Shown piece after piece: positions 24,405 through 34,476 of a stretch of DNA of 64,000 bases. Origin of the DNA: Parabacteroides sp. PF5-6 (lineage in GTDB: Bacteria; Bacteroidota; Bacteroidia; Bacteroidales; Tannerellaceae); assembly GCF_029504695.1 (NCBI RefSeq), contig NZ_JAQFIN010000001.1, positions 124,001-188,000 of the forward strand. Reading direction: 5' to 3'. The position numbers were made by a program, and so were the translations under genes. The notes beneath the pieces were generated by a model. The model was given only the letters and a program-made list of their open reading frames with translations, made no database searches and was not told the DNA's origin. Every line of letters begins with the position of its first letter. Positions within the stretch are counted from its first letter, which is position 1.

Positions 24405-26993
24405 TTAGAAAGAGAAACGCAGGGCGATACGGATACCGCCTTTTTTTATGTTCGGCTCATCCAGGTACGTCAGCCGACGGTAATAGTCGACACGCAGGAT
24501 CTTGAAGATATTCTCCAATCCGACGCTGGCTTCCAGATACGGGGTGTTGCCGATCGGGCGTGTGCCTTCGGGCAACCGGTACAATCCGACCGGGTTGACT
24601 TCGGGGTTGTTCTTGTTGGTCAACTCACCGACGATACCGCTGAAGGAGATCACTTCGCGCATCTTCAGCCATTTGATCACGGGGATACGGTTCAGGATCC
24701 ATCCTTTCAGGTAATAGGTCAGATAGAACGAGGCATATTGATCGGTCAGGAATTCCATCGCCCGCATCATGGTGAAGGTCTCCGGCTGGATGGTGATCGA
24801 CTGGTTGGTATTGGGCAGGATCAATAAAGGGAAAGGGACCTTATCCCATACCTTGCCGGCTTTTACCGTCGCGTCGATATGTCCGAACGAAGAGAGCCAG
24901 ATCCTTTTGTCGGCGCTTATCTCCGTATGATTATACTTGTATTCGCTTCCCAGTATGCCCTCGAATCCGATCTGATGGGAGAGTTTAAAGACGGGAGCGT
25001 CTTTGGCCAGGTTGAAGACGGAGTTCTTCCCTTCGCGGCTGTTGAATGCCCGTTCGCCCGGAGCGAAACGAAGTTGAATACCGGCTTCTGCTGTGGTGAA
25101 ATTCTTTATTCCCCTGAGTGTGTTGCGATCGATATATTCGCTGTACTGCAAAGTTCCGGCTGCCTCGTTGTTCTCGTGGCGCAGCCATCCTTTGATCGAC
25201 AGCCCGTTCAGCCATTCTTTGTCGTATTGCAAGACGGTCTTACGGATATATTGCATGTGGGTTACCGGTTCACCGACTTTCCAGGCAACGAACATATTAT
25301 CTTTGCTGGTGAAAAGGAAATCCTGCCCCGGCGTGTACACATCATATTCATGCATCAGGGAGAGATTGTTCATCGGGCTCTCTTTCTCGTGGTATTCTTT
25401 GTCGGTGAAGCTATGGGTGACTTTCGCCTGGTATTTTGTTTTCCGGTCGTTCAGTCCATAGGCCCCGTAGCCGCTCACAAACCAGCGGGGGTGCAGGTTC
25501 GCAGTCGTTGTTCCGCCCACACGGAAGCGGAAACCTTCCAGTTTGTTGGCACTGAAGGTCGTATTCATCGGTCCGAAGTCGAAGAGGCTCTGCTTCTTGT
25601 CGGGTTTGGTCTGGATGTATCCGGAGACCAATACTTCGACCGTTTTGATGATCGCATTGAATGCCGGCACCTTACGCAGTTCGGTCACCAGGTCCTTGAG
25701 CGCGTTTTCTTTTTCGGCCAGCGGGATATGGCGGTTGTTCACCCAGAAACTATCCGTACGCAGAGTCGCTTCGGGAAGCATGTGTAATGGCCCCAGCCGG
25801 TCGAAGGCTTCTCCGATATCGGGCGGGCTGAAGTCGTACTTATCGTAATTGCGCGACTGGTGGGCATAGAGCTGTTGGCCGCCTTTGACGATATAAAGGT
25901 TGACATAGATATTCTCGGTATCCAATACCCAGGTATCGTCCGGCGCCCGTTTGAAAGCTTGTTCGATCTGTAGGCCGTCGACCCAGTTCAGGTTGATATT
26001 CTTCGGGACATTCAGGATGAATTTCTTCACCGAGTAGTTACCGTCTAAGGTGATATACAACCTTCCCGTAAACCCGTAGCTCTCGCTGTTCACCGGCACA
26101 AAAGCCAGATCGATGCATTCGTCGCCCGCCACGGTCAGCGTATCCATAATGTAATACTTATAGTACGATACGCCCAGGGTAGAGGAGAGTGGACTGACAA
26201 AGCGGTTGAGCAGGATATTGATATTGTTATCGAAGAGATTGACGCTTTTGAAGATCTCTTCCAGGTTGGTCGTTAGCGATCCGCCGTCGTCCAATGCCTT
26301 GTCGATCCCTTCCTGGCGCTTGGCTTTGATCACTGTCTTTTCTCCTTTGGGGTTCTTCCGGTAGTAATAATCGGAAATGTTCTCCCGGATCGATACCGTA
26401 AGGATGGGTTTGCCGCTGATCGCGGAGGTATCCATGTAGTTCTTTACGAAGTTGAATTTCTTGGCGAAAGAATTCTTTTCGAAGTTCGGATTGAAGTTAT
26501 CCAATGCCAGGGTAAGCTTTTCGTAGCGTTCCACCTTATATTGCTCTTTCGCTTCGATCCGGTTGTCGGCCTTGTTCTCGATCACTTTCCGGATCAGCTC
26601 GACTGCCGGATTGTCCCGGCGCGAATAGCGTTCGCGGTTGGGACGTATGACCACCTCTTCTATCTCAAACGAAGTCGGCATCAGCCGGATCTCCAGTCCT
26701 TCGTTCTTTCTTCCGGGAGTCAATTTGATGGATTGGGTGTCGTAGCCTAATGAGCTAACGATCAGGTTGGAGTATCCTTTGTCGTTCTGAAGGTTGAACA
26801 CCCCCTCGTCGTCGGTCATCGCACCGATCGTGGAGTGCTCGAACATGACCGAGACGAAAGATAAAGGCTCGTTTGTCGCGCCGTCTAATACCTTTCCGGT
26901 GGCAGTTGTCGTTGTCTGCGCCATAGCCTGGGTGAACCCGGCTGTGAGAAACAACAAGATGATCAACGGGATATAGAGGGACAACCTACTCAT
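24405..26993 (-). CDS. DUF5686 outer-membrane protein with carboxypeptidase-regulatory-like domain
   Basis: I chose the ATG at 26993 (MSRLSLYI) because a signal peptide begins there and a -7 promoter box at 27030-27037 would overlap the longer start at 27032. The protein is then 862 residues. After the signal peptide, a CarboxypepD_reg-like beta-sandwich follows (TGKVLDGATNEPLSFVSVMF, SLGYDTQSIKL), then a long DUF5686 region ending in beta-strands and a terminal aromatic residue (GIRIALRFSF), as in an outer-membrane barrel. The family is widespread in Bacteroidetes, and its function is not established. It is divergent from the DUF418 gene and leads into nhaC. Confidence 0.88.
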   Translation of the reverse strand: MSRLSLYIPLIILLFLTAGFTQAMAQTTTTATGKVLDGATNEPLSFVSVMFEHSTIGAMTDDEGVFNLQNDKGYSNLIVSSLGYDTQSIKLTPGRKNEGLEIRLMPTSFEIEEVVIRPNRERYSRRDNPAVELIRKVIENKADNRIEAKEQYKVERYEKLTLALDNFNPNFEKNSFAKKFNFVKNYMDTSAISGKPILTVSIRENISDYYYRKNPKGEKTVIKAKRQEGIDKALDDGGSLTTNLEEIFKSVNLFDNNINILLNRFVSPLSSTLGVSYYKYYIMDTLTVAGDECIDLAFVPVNSESYGFTGRLYITLDGNYSVKKFILNVPKNINLNWVDGLQIEQAFKRAPDDTWVLDTENIYVNLYIVKGGQQLYAHQSRNYDKYDFSPPDIGEAFDRLGPLHMLPEATLRTDSFWVNNRHIPLAEKENALKDLVTELRKVPAFNAIIKTVEVLVSGYIQTKPDKKQSLFDFGPMNTTFSANKLEGFRFRVGGTTTANLHPRWFVSGYGAYGLNDRKTKYQAKVTHSFTDKEYHEKESPMNNLSLMHEYDVYTPGQDFLFTSKDNMFVAWKVGEPVTHMQYIRKTVLQYDKEWLNGLSIKGWLRHENNEAAGTLQYSEYIDRNTLRGIKNFTTAEAGIQLRFAPGERAFNSREGKNSVFNLAKDAPVFKLSHQIGFEGILGSEYKYNHTEISADKRIWLSSFGHIDATVKAGKVWDKVPFPLLILPNTNQSITIQPETFTMMRAMEFLTDQYASFYLTYYLKGWILNRIPVIKWLKMREVISFSGIVGELTNKNNPEVNPVGLYRLPEGTRPIGNTPYLEASVGLENIFKILRVDYYRRLTYLDEPNIKKGGIRIALRFSF

Positions 26994-27029
26994 GCATTCA
27001 CTCTTTTTGCCTTGCCTTATTTTCGGGTG

Positions 27030-27037
27030 CAAAGGTA
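27030..27037 (-). promoter_or_regulatory. -7 box (TACCTTTG) of the DUF5686-nhaC transcript
   Basis: On the minus strand the bases read TACCTTTG, matching TAnnTTTG. Transcription would start near 27023, which excludes a start codon at 27032 and supports the one at 26993. Confidence 0.55.
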
Positions 27038-27090
27038 AACCTTTTAGCTGTAGAAGAAAAGCCCGGGGATTATAATAAACATTAATGCTT

Positions 27091-27120
27091 TTTGATCTTC
27101 CGAATGTTTCCTTACTTTTG
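27091..27120 (+). promoter_or_regulatory. Bacteroidetes-type promoter: TTTG - 18 bp - TACTTTTG
   Basis: TTTG at 27091-27094 and TACTTTTG at 27113-27120 match the -33 and -7 consensus with suitable spacing, 34 bp before the DUF418 gene. This is the clearest full promoter in the window. Confidence 0.7.
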
Positions 27121-27154
27121 TGGCTTTATTCATATCCATCTTTAAATACTCATT

Positions 27155-28333
27155 ATGAACGAACAACTAAAGAAATCCTCCCGTATTGAGGTAGCAGATG
27201 TATTGCGTGGGTTTGCCGTGATGGCCATTATGTTACTCCATAACATCGAACATTTTAACTTATACAATTTTCCCCAGTCGACCACCCCGCTGTTTCAGGC
27301 GTTGGATAAAGGCATTTGGGATTCTATGTTTTTCCTTTTCGGCGGGAAGGCGTATGCCATCTTTGCCCTTTTGTTTGGTTTCTCCTTTTTTATCATGCTG
27401 GATAACCAGGAGAAGCGAGGATCCGATTTCCGTTTGCGCTTTTTCTGGCGGATGATCCTCTTATTCCTGATCGGGAATATCAATGCTGCCTTTTTCCCGG
27501 GCGAGATACTCGTGCTCTATTCCATCATCGGATTGACCTTGATCCCGGTCTGCAAATTGAATAACAAAGTGGTTTTGATTATTGCCATTATCCTGATGCT
27601 TCAACCCATGGAGTGGGGAAAATATATCTATGCCTTATTGAATCCGGAGTATACGGCCGGTCGTCCGGCGTATGGTTTCTATGCCCGTGAGATGTATCCT
27701 TACCTGGAAGGAACCAATTTCTGGGCGATGATCAAGTCGAACCTATGGAACGGACAGCTGTTCAGTATCCTTTGGGCATGGGGTTACGGGCGCTTCTTCC
27801 AGACCGCTTCTTTGTTTATGCTGGGTATGCTGATCGGGCGCAAGCAATTGTTCCTGCATTGGGAGAAGAACCGTTCTTTCTGGGTCGGTTCGTTCTATGT
27901 GGCTATCGGCTGTTTCATCCCATTGTATTTCCTTACCGATGCGTTGCCGGGACTGATCGAGCGCAAAGAGTTACTGACACCGATGAATACGATCGTCTCT
28001 TCGTTGCGTAACTTTAGTTTTATGTGGATCCTGGTGGCCGGTATGGTCTGGTGCTGGCAATCCCTGAAAGTACAGAAAGCATTACATTTCTTATCTCCGC
28101 TGGGACGCATGAGCCTGACTAACTACCTGATGCAGTCCATTCTGGGTTCGGTGATCTATTTCGGTCCCGGCTTCGGCTTGTACAGCGTATTGACCACCAC
28201 CGCCAGCTTCGGCGTCGGCATATTATTGGTTGGCTTCCAGATCCTGTTCTGCCGTTGGTGGTTGCGAAACCATTCGCACGGTCCCGCCGAATGGCTCTGG
28301 CGCAAAGCCACCTGGATTGGCGCAAAGCGATAA
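27155..28333 (+). CDS. DUF418-family multi-pass membrane protein
   Basis: The 392-residue protein has about ten membrane segments and the family opening RIEVADVLRGFAVMAIMLLHN, with the DUF418 region at the C-terminus (LGRMSLTNYLMQSILG, LYSVLTTTASF). It resembles YeiB and relatives of membrane acyltransferases such as heparan-alpha-glucosaminide acetyltransferase. The His in LLHNIEHF could be a catalytic residue, but no reaction has been shown for most members. It is a single-gene unit between its own promoter and a bidirectional terminator. Confidence 0.88.
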   Translation: MNEQLKKSSRIEVADVLRGFAVMAIMLLHNIEHFNLYNFPQSTTPLFQALDKGIWDSMFFLFGGKAYAIFALLFGFSFFIMLDNQEKRGSDFRLRFFWRMILLFLIGNINAAFFPGEILVLYSIIGLTLIPVCKLNNKVVLIIAIILMLQPMEWGKYIYALLNPEYTAGRPAYGFYAREMYPYLEGTNFWAMIKSNLWNGQLFSILWAWGYGRFFQTASLFMLGMLIGRKQLFLHWEKNRSFWVGSFYVAIGCFIPLYFLTDALPGLIERKELLTPMNTIVSSLRNFSFMWILVAGMVWCWQSLKVQKALHFLSPLGRMSLTNYLMQSILGSVIYFGPGFGLYSVLTTTASFGVGILLVGFQILFCRWWLRNHSHGPAEWLWRKATWIGAKR

Positions 28334-28352
28334 GTTGCTTTGCCGTAAAATA

Positions 28353-28386
28353 AAAAAAAGCCATCTGAAACAGATGGCTTTTTTTG
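28353..28386. terminator. Bidirectional terminator between DUF418 gene and pgk
   Basis: GCCATCTG-AAA-CAGATGGC forms a perfect stem flanked by an A-run on the left and a T-run on the right, so it can end transcription from either side of this convergent junction. Confidence 0.92.
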
Positions 28387-28410
28387 TGATTATTGGGTTG
28401 TATCGGGTAA

Positions 28411-29679
28411 TCAATACGGCAGTCCTTCGATGGCTGCGATGCCCGGCAGGGTTTTGCCTTCGATGGCTTCCAACAGGGCGCCACCACCGGTGGAGACATA
28501 AGATACTTTGTCGGCCATACCGAATTTATTCACACAGGCAACCGAGTCGCCACCACCGACCAGTGAGAAGGCTCCGTTTGCCGTGGCTTTCACGATGGCT
28601 TCGCCTACCGAGCGGGAGCCTGAGGTGAAGTTATCGAATTCGAATACGCCCGTCGGACCATTCCACAGGATCGTTTTGGATTGTTCGATCACTCCGGCGA
28701 AGATCTTTTCGGTCTCCGGGCCGATATCCAGGCCTTCCCATGCATCAGGAATCTCATTGACGGCACAGAAGCGGGTATTGGCGTCGTTGCTGAAGTCGTC
28801 GGCGATCTTCGCATCTACGGCCAAGACAAGGTTTACGCCTTTGTCTTTCGCTTTCTGGATCAGTTCGAGTGCCAGGTCCAGTTTATCGTCTTCAACCAAT
28901 GATTTGCCGATCTTTCCGCCTCTTGCTTTGGTAAAGGTATAGGTCATACCGCCGGCAATGATCAGGTTGTCTACTTTGTCTAACAGGTTTTCGATGATCT
29001 CGATCTTGGAAGACACTTTCGATCCTCCCATGATGGCGGTGAACGGACGGGTGATGTCTTTCATCACTTTCTCAACGGCTTTCACTTCTTTCTCCATCAG
29101 GTAACCGAACATCTTATGATCGGTATCGAAGTAGTCGGCGATCAATGCGGTCGACGCATGTGCGCGGTGAGCCGTACCGAAGGCGTCGTTGACATAACAA
29201 TCGGCATACGAAGCCAATGTCTTGGTGAATGTCTTCTGACTTTCTTTCACCGCTTTCTTAGCCGCTTTCTTTTCTTCGTCTGTCGCGTCCTCGGCCAATC
29301 CGCGGGCTTTGCCTTCTTCTTCAGCATAGAAACGAAGGTTTTCCAACAATAGGGCTTCTCCCGGTCGCAGAGCGGCAGCTTTGACAGCGGCTTCTTCCCC
29401 GATACAGTCATTTGCGAATTGAACATCAACACCTAACAGCTCGGACACATGACCCAGGATATGTTTGAGTGAGAACTTGTCGGTCGCGCCTTTCGGTCGC
29501 CCCAGGTGGGAACCGATAATCGGGCTTCCGCCATCGGCCAGGATCTTTTTCAGCGTCGGTAATGCCGCACGGATACGCGTATCGTCGGTGATGTTGAAAT
29601 TCTCGTCTAAAGGAACGTTGAAGTCCACTCGCACAAATGCCTTTTTGCCGGCAAAATTGAAATTGTCAATGGATACCAT
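28411..29679 (-). CDS. pgk: Phosphoglycerate kinase
   Basis: The 422-residue protein is complete. It has the N-terminal 3-phosphoglycerate site ([24 protein letters not shown]) and the C-terminal nucleotide site ([32 protein letters not shown]). It makes ATP from 1,3-bisphosphoglycerate in glycolysis, in the cytoplasm. The length is slightly above the usual 390-400 because of a Lys/Ala-rich insertion near 120-140 ([23 protein letters not shown]), a feature common in Bacteroidetes pgk. It is transcribed alone from a TAAGTTTG -7 box at 29727-29734. Confidence 0.97.
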   Translation of the reverse strand: MVSIDNFNFAGKKAFVRVDFNVPLDENFNITDDTRIRAALPTLKKILADGGSPIIGSHLGRPKGATDKFSLKHILGHVSELLGVDVQFANDCIGEEAAVKAAALRPGEALLLENLRFYAEEEGKARGLAEDATDEEKKAAKKAVKESQKTFTKTLASYADCYVNDAFGTAHRAHASTALIADYFDTDHKMFGYLMEKEVKAVEKVMKDITRPFTAIMGGSKVSSKIEIIENLLDKVDNLIIAGGMTYTFTKARGGKIGKSLVEDDKLDLALELIQKAKDKGVNLVLAVDAKIADDFSNDANTRFCAVNEIPDAWEGLDIGPETEKIFAGVIEQSKTILWNGPTGVFEFDNFTSGSRSVGEAIVKATANGAFSLVGGGDSVACVNKFGMADKVSYVSTGGGALLEAIEGKTLPGIAAIEGLPY

Positions 29680-29726
29680 AAGTAATTTATTTAGAATTGT
29701 AGAAATATGTAATCTTTTTGCGCCTG

Positions 29727-29734
29727 CAAACTTA
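29727..29734 (-). promoter_or_regulatory. -7 box (TAAGTTTG) of pgk
   Basis: Read on the minus strand, TAAGTTTG matches TAnnTTTG and lies 47 bp before the pgk start. Confidence 0.55.
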
Positions 29735-29771
29735 CAAAAAAAAACGGATCAGGGGAAGAAACAGATGAATT

Positions 29772-30236
29772 TTATTCGACTAATTTGAATCGTAAGCGCA
29801 GTCTACCTTCTTGATAATCATAATTGAGCAGTTTGAAGTGCCCCACTTCCGAGGTATTCTGCACATGATCGCCGATACAGGCACAGGCATCGTAATCGCC
29901 CACGCGTACGATCCGCAGCGTATCGCTCACATTGGCCGGTAGTTTGTTCAGGTCGACAATCCCTGCGGCCTCTTCCAGCGGAAGGAAATCAATCTTTACC
30001 GGAAGATGCTGATCGATCACCTGATTGACTCTTCTTTCCACTTCCGCCATTTGCTCTTCCGTCGGCATTTCCGTCAGCCGGTAATCACATTTGCTCTTTT
30101 TTCTTTCGATATGCGCATTCATCGAGCGCGGACATCCGAACATGCGCACCATCGTTTGATTCAGGATATGCTCAGCCGTATGCATCGGGCTGTGGTAATC
30201 CTTCTTAACTTCGTTTAATTGGGTTTTTTGTTCCAT
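29772..30236 (-). CDS. AlaX-like tRNA trans-editing protein
   Basis: This 154-residue protein equals the second additional (SAD) editing domain of threonyl/alanyl-tRNA synthetases without the synthetase. Zinc ligands are visible: His19 and His23 in HTAEH, and Cys120 and His124 in CACIGDH. Stand-alone AlaX proteins hydrolyse mischarged Ser- or Gly-tRNA(Ala). The usual CGGTH of the second motif is CACIGDH here, so substrate choice may differ. It is divergent from the small gene at 30415 and has its own -7 box at 30289-30296. Confidence 0.85.
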   Translation of the reverse strand: MEQKTQLNEVKKDYHSPMHTAEHILNQTMVRMFGCPRSMNAHIERKKSKCDYRLTEMPTEEQMAEVERRVNQVIDQHLPVKIDFLPLEEAAGIVDLNKLPANVSDTLRIVRVGDYDACACIGDHVQNTSEVGHFKLLNYDYQEGRLRLRFKLVE

Positions 30237-30288
30237 CTGGTTTCTTTTTATATTCCTTTTGGGTGAATGGGATTGATTTTGTTTTGTG

Positions 30289-30296
30289 CAAACTTA
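30289..30296 (-). promoter_or_regulatory. -7 box (TAAGTTTG) of the AlaX-like gene
   Basis: Minus-strand TAAGTTTG lies 52 bp before the start at 30236 and matches TAnnTTTG. Confidence 0.5.
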
Positions 30297-30414
30297 GAAA
30301 TAATTTGCTTAAGAAGAATTATGCGCATAAAAAAAACAAAGGCGAAAAACAAAACAATTGCTGCAATTGTTATTTAAACAAAATCACTGTATGTTATTAC
30401 TTTAATTAATTAAA

Positions 30415-30660
30415 ATGAACGTTATGGAACGTAGAGGTAGAAAAAGAAAAGAAGAAGGGAAGAAGTCGTCTTTAAGTGTTGTGAAGTCTAATCTGAAACG
30501 CTTGACCTTTGACGAGTTAGAGCAGGTTATAGCCCTGGCAATGCGCTACAGAAAGGATCGGTTGGGAAATGAAGAGCTTCGCTTATTGAGAGAAAAGGAA
30601 GAGCTTGAACTCAAATTGAAAGATTTGAAAACGGTGGATAAAGAGTTGAATGCTTTTTAA
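30415..30660 (+). CDS. Small charged coiled-coil protein
   Basis: This is an 81-residue, highly charged protein: a basic start (MERRGRKRKEEGKKSS), a middle FDELEQVIALAMRYRK, and a heptad-like C-terminal helix (LRLLREKEELELKLKDLKTVDKEL). Met4 (30424) is an equally good start. It is flanked by its own terminator at 30681-30722, so it appears to be a genuine monocistronic gene. Function is unknown; a nucleic-acid- or ribosome-associated role would fit the basic N-terminus but is a guess. Confidence 0.6.
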   Translation: MNVMERRGRKRKEEGKKSSLSVVKSNLKRLTFDELEQVIALAMRYRKDRLGNEELRLLREKEELELKLKDLKTVDKELNAF

Positions 30661-30680
30661 ATAATTAGCTGAAGAGTGAT

Positions 30681-30722
30681 TACTCGTGTTCTGATCTTAA
30701 ACGGTCGCACGAGTATTTTTTT
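30681..30722 (+). terminator. Rho-independent terminator of the small 30415 gene
   Basis: TACTCGTG (30681-30688) pairs with CACGAGTA (30708-30715) around a 19-base loop, followed by a run of T. Confidence 0.8.
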
Positions 30723-30734
30723 AATATAAATACG

Positions 30735-30742
30735 TACATTTG
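30735..30742 (+). promoter_or_regulatory. -7 box (TACATTTG) of the panB transcript
   Basis: TACATTTG matches TAnnTTTG and lies 29 bp before the panB start; it directly follows the upstream terminator. Confidence 0.6.
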
Positions 30743-30771
30743 CCCCGTTGAATAACAAATAATAAAACACT

Positions 30772-31596
30772 ATGTCTGTAGCAAAAAGAGATTTGGAAAA
30801 CCGGAAGGTAACAACACATCGCCTGATGGAAATGAAGCAACGGGGAGAGAAGATCTCCATGTTGACGGCTTACGATTACTCCATGGCCCGGATCATTGAT
30901 GAAGCGGGAATGGATGTGATCCTGGTGGGCGACTCCGCCTCGAATACGATGGCGGGTAATACGACAACCCTGCCGATCACGCTGGATCAGATGATCTATC
31001 ACGGTAAGTCGGTAGTGAAAGCTGTCAAACGTGCTTTGGTCGTGGTCGACCTTCCCTTCGGAACCTACCAGGGCAATTCGAAAGAGGCATTGGCTTCCGC
31101 TGTGCGGGTGATGAAAGAGACGCATGCCGATTGTATCAAGATCGAAGGCGGACTGGAAATCAAAGAATCCATCGAAAGAATACTGAGCGCCGGAATCCCC
31201 ATCATGGGTCATCTGGGCTTAACCCCGCAATCGATCAATAAGTTCGGTACCTATACCGTTCGCGCCAAAGAAGAAGCTGAGGCAAAGAAGTTGATCGAAG
31301 ATGCCCACCTGTTGGAAGAGCTGGGTTGTTTCAGCGTTACTTTAGAGAAGATCCCGGCGAAACTGGCTACGCAGGTCGCTTCCGAACTGGCGATCCCGGT
31401 GATCGGTATCGGTGCCGGAGGCGGAGTCGACGGCCAGGTTCTGGTGATGCATGATATGTTGGGACTGACCAAAGGATTCTCGCCCCGCTTCCTGCGTCGT
31501 TACGCCAATCTGGAAGATATCATCACGACGGCTGTGCAGAGCTATATCGAAGATGTCAAACGCGAAGACTTCCCGAACGAGAAAGAACAATACTAA
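30772..31596 (+). CDS. panB: 3-methyl-2-oxobutanoate hydroxymethyltransferase
   Basis: The 274-residue protein is a full-length Pan[35 protein letters not shown] (Mg-binding Asp), [17 protein letters not shown], and [20 protein letters not shown]. It transfers a hydroxymethyl group from methylene-tetrahydrofolate to 2-oxoisovalerate, the first step toward pantothenate and coenzyme A, in the cytoplasm. The stop codon is followed immediately by the start of the M16 peptidase gene, so the two are co-transcribed although their functions seem unrelated. Confidence 0.96.
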   Translation: MSVAKRDLENRKVTTHRLMEMKQRGEKISMLTAYDYSMARIIDEAGMDVILVGDSASNTMAGNTTTLPITLDQMIYHGKSVVKAVKRALVVVDLPFGTYQGNSKEALASAVRVMKETHADCIKIEGGLEIKESIERILSAGIPIMGHLGLTPQSINKFGTYTVRAKEEAEAKKLIEDAHLLEELGCFSVTLEKIPAKLATQVASELAIPVIGIGAGGGVDGQVLVMHDMLGLTKGFSPRFLRRYANLEDIITTAVQSYIEDVKREDFPNEKEQY

Positions 31597-34476
31597 ATGA
31601 AACTTCTTCCCATCATGATGATCACATCTTGTACCGGTCTGTTATCGGCCCAGGTTTCGGAACCGCTTCGGATCAAAGAGCATACCTTGAGTAACGGCAT
31701 GACTGTATGGCTGAATGAAGACCATACGCAGCCCAAAGTGTTCGGCGCTGTAGTGGTCAAAGCCGGTGCGAAGGACTCACCGGATACCGGTATCCCCCAT
31801 TACTTTGAGCATATCATGTTCAAGGGAACCGAAAAGATCGGTACGATTGATTACGAAGAAGAAAAGAAATACCTCGATCAGATCGAAGTCAAGTACGATG
31901 CCCTCGCTGCCACTTCCGACCCGAACGAGAGAGAATCGATCCAGTTGGAGATCAATGAACTGAGCCGCAAAGCCGCCGCTTTTGTGATCCCCAATGAGTT
32001 CGATCGCCTGATCTCCCGCTACGGAGGGACCCGCCTGAATGCCGGCACTTCGTATGATTATACGGTTTACTTCAATACTTTCTCACCCCAGTACCTCGAA
32101 CAGTGGGCGGAGTTGAACAGTGAACGGCTGATCGACCCCGTTTTCCGCCTGTTCCAGAGCGAACTGGAAACCGTATACGAAGAAAAGAATATGTATAGCG
32201 ACATCATGGGCAGCCAGGCGATCGAGCGATTGACCGAACGTTATTTTCATCCCCATCCCTATGCGTATCCGATCCTGGGAAGTACGGAGAACCTGAAGAA
32301 TCCCCGCCTGTCGGAGATGCGTAAGTTCTTTGATACGTATTATGTGGCTTCCAATATGGGATTGATCCTCTCCGGCGATTTCCAGACGGAGGAGATCCTG
32401 CCCGTGTTGGAAAAAACATTCTCCCGCATCAAAGAGGGAAAAGCTCCGGCGAATGCACCTGTCGAATTGCCGCCTTTCAAGGGGCGCGAGCAGATCCGGA
32501 TCAAGTTCCCGGTTCCGGTGGTCAAGGTGATGGCGCTGGGTTTCCGAGGTGTTCCGGCGAACCATAAAGACCAGGTGGCCTTGACTATCGCCGTGAACTT
32601 ATTGAACAACTCGAACGGCACCGGTTTCCTGGATCAACTGGTGGTCGACCGGAAATTGCTCTCTTCCATGGCTTTGAATGAAAGTCTGAATGAAGCGGGG
32701 ATCCTGGGGTTGATGGCCGTGCCTAAACTGGTCTTCCAATCCTACGGCAGTGCGGAGAAGATGCTCTGGGATGCCATTGGACGGATCAAGAAAGGGGATT
32801 TCTCGGACGAGATTTTTCAAAGTCTGAAGCTCGAACAGAAAAGAGAATATGCTTCGGCATTGGAAGATATCAATTCCCGGGCGCAGATGATGATGAAAGT
32901 TTATTCGCAAGGCAAGAGCTGGGAAGAGTATGTAGGGAGTATCGCGTGCATCGAGGCGTTGACCAAAGAAGATATCATCGCTGTGGCGCAAAAGTACTTC
33001 TCTGACAACTATCTACACATCAAGAAGAAAACCGGTAAGTACCCGAAAGAACACCTGCCCAAGCCGGCGTATGCGCCGATCGTTCCGCAGAACCGTGACT
33101 CCTTCTCGGTCTATGCCCGGGAGCTGGAGAAGATACCCGTCCGAGAGATCGCTCCTTATTTCATCGATTTCGAGAAGGATGTCTTCTCGTATATTTTCCA
33201 CGACAAGGCGACTTTGTTTGTCACACCCAATCCGGTGAACGACATCTTCACCCTGAATCTCTCGTATGGCGTCGGTGCGCTCGAGCGTCCGGAGCTGACG
33301 CTTTTGGCCAGTTACCTGAATTATATCGGTACGCAAAAGCATTCGTTCGAAGACTTCCGTAACCAATTGCAGATGTTCGGAAGCACGGTCTCTTTTGAGG
33401 TGACCGATACCGATTTCCATGTGAAGATTACCGGCTTCGACAACCACTTTCGGGAGACGATCGACCTGATCCGTGAGTTTCTGGCCTGTCCTCAGGCGGA
33501 TAATAAGAAGATCAAGCAGGTGATCGACGAAGTGAAAGTGATGGAGAAGGCTTTTGTCAAGTCGAACGACAATATGGTGGTTGCCCTATTGGAGAAAGTA
33601 AAGTATGGCGAGCAGTCGCGCTACCTGACCAAGTGGCCGCTCTCCCGTGTCAAGCAGCTAAAAGGCGAAGATCTGTTGGCCGTTTTCCATGAGATCCAGA
33701 AAACCGCTTGCGGCCTGCACTATTGTGGCACGTTGACTCCCGATGAGGTGAAAGAGGTCTTGTCGCAGACGGATATTATACGCCGGATCGAGAAAGAATC
33801 CCACTCGCCGGTCTACCGCGAGCCCCGCACATACGACCAGCCTACCGTCTTCTTCCTGGATATGCCCGACCTGTCGCAATCGATTGTTTATAGTTATGTG
33901 AAAGGGGATAACCGTATGGACTTAGCCGAGCGACATGCTTCGAAGCTCTTTGCCGGTTACTTCGGAGGCGATATGTCTTCGTTGATGTTTCAGGAGATCC
34001 GGGAGTTTCGTTCTTACGCCTACCGGGTATCCGCCCAGTATTATATGCCTCCGTACAAGAAGAAAGAAGGTAGCGGAGAGTTTATCACCATGCTTTCGAC
34101 TCAGGGCGATAAGACCTTGGATGCTATGGCTGTGTTGGATTCTTTGATCCGCGAGATGCCCGAGCGTCCCGAACGGATAGAGGCATTGAAGCAGACGGTC
34201 TACAACCATATCAACAACGAATACCCTTCGTTCCGGAAGTTATCCTCGCGCATTGCCGGTTATCAGCGCGAAGGTTATGCGGAAGACCCGAATAAGACCT
34301 ACCTGGAGGATGTAAACCGTATGGGGATGGAAGATATTCTTCGTTTCTACCAGGAAGATATTCAGGGCAAGCCGATCGTTTATGTCATTGTCGGCAACGC
34401 CAAACATATCGATATGCAAAAACTGGCAGCGTATGGCAAGGTTGTCCGGTTGAAGAAGAAAGATATATACAAATAG
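31597..34476 (+). CDS. M16-family zinc peptidase (two-domain, exported)
   Basis: The 959-residue protein has a short signal peptide and two tandem M16 halves. The catalytic inverted zinc motif is H68-YF-E71-H72 (HYFEH), followed by the downstream acidic ligand region ELETVYEEKN. The second half (about 500-950) lacks the HxxEH motif, as usual for the non-catalytic lobe. M16 enzymes degrade peptides or process small precursors; in the periplasm a peptide-scavenging role is likely. It begins directly after the panB stop and ends directly before the next start. Confidence 0.92.
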   Translation: MKLLPIMMITSCTGLLSAQVSEPLRIKEHTLSNGMTVWLNEDHTQPKVFGAVVVKAGAKDSPDTGIPHYFEHIMFKGTEKIGTIDYEEEKKYLDQIEVKYDALAATSDPNERESIQLEINELSRKAAAFVIPNEFDRLISRYGGTRLNAGTSYDYTVYFNTFSPQYLEQWAELNSERLIDPVFRLFQSELETVYEEKNMYSDIMGSQAIERLTERYFHPHPYAYPILGSTENLKNPRLSEMRKFFDTYYVASNMGLILSGDFQTEEILPVLEKTFSRIKEGKAPANAPVELPPFKGREQIRIKFPVPVVKVMALGFRGVPANHKDQVALTIAVNLLNNSNGTGFLDQLVVDRKLLSSMALNESLNEAGILGLMAVPKLVFQSYGSAEKMLWDAIGRIKKGDFSDEIFQSLKLEQKREYASALEDINSRAQMMMKVYSQGKSWEEYVGSIACIEALTKEDIIAVAQKYFSDNYLHIKKKTGKYPKEHLPKPAYAPIVPQNRDSFSVYARELEKIPVREIAPYFIDFEKDVFSYIFHDKATLFVTPNPVNDIFTLNLSYGVGALERPELTLLASYLNYIGTQKHSFEDFRNQLQMFGSTVSFEVTDTDFHVKITGFDNHFRETIDLIREFLACPQADNKKIKQVIDEVKVMEKAFVKSNDNMVVALLEKVKYGEQSRYLTKWPLSRVKQLKGEDLLAVFHEIQKTACGLHYCGTLTPDEVKEVLSQTDIIRRIEKESHSPVYREPRTYDQPTVFFLDMPDLSQSIVYSYVKGDNRMDLAERHASKLFAGYFGGDMSSLMFQEIREFRSYAYRVSAQYYMPPYKKKEGSGEFITMLSTQGDKTLDAMAVLDSLIREMPERPERIEALKQTVYNHINNEYPSFRKLSSRIAGYQREGYAEDPNKTYLEDVNRMGMEDILRFYQEDIQGKPIVYVIVGNAKHIDMQKLAAYGKVVRLKKKDIYK

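Noticed and set aside
24879-25787. A 302-codon plus-strand frame inside the DUF5686 gene
   Set aside because: Antisense shadow; the minus-strand gene has signal peptide, domain and barrel features.
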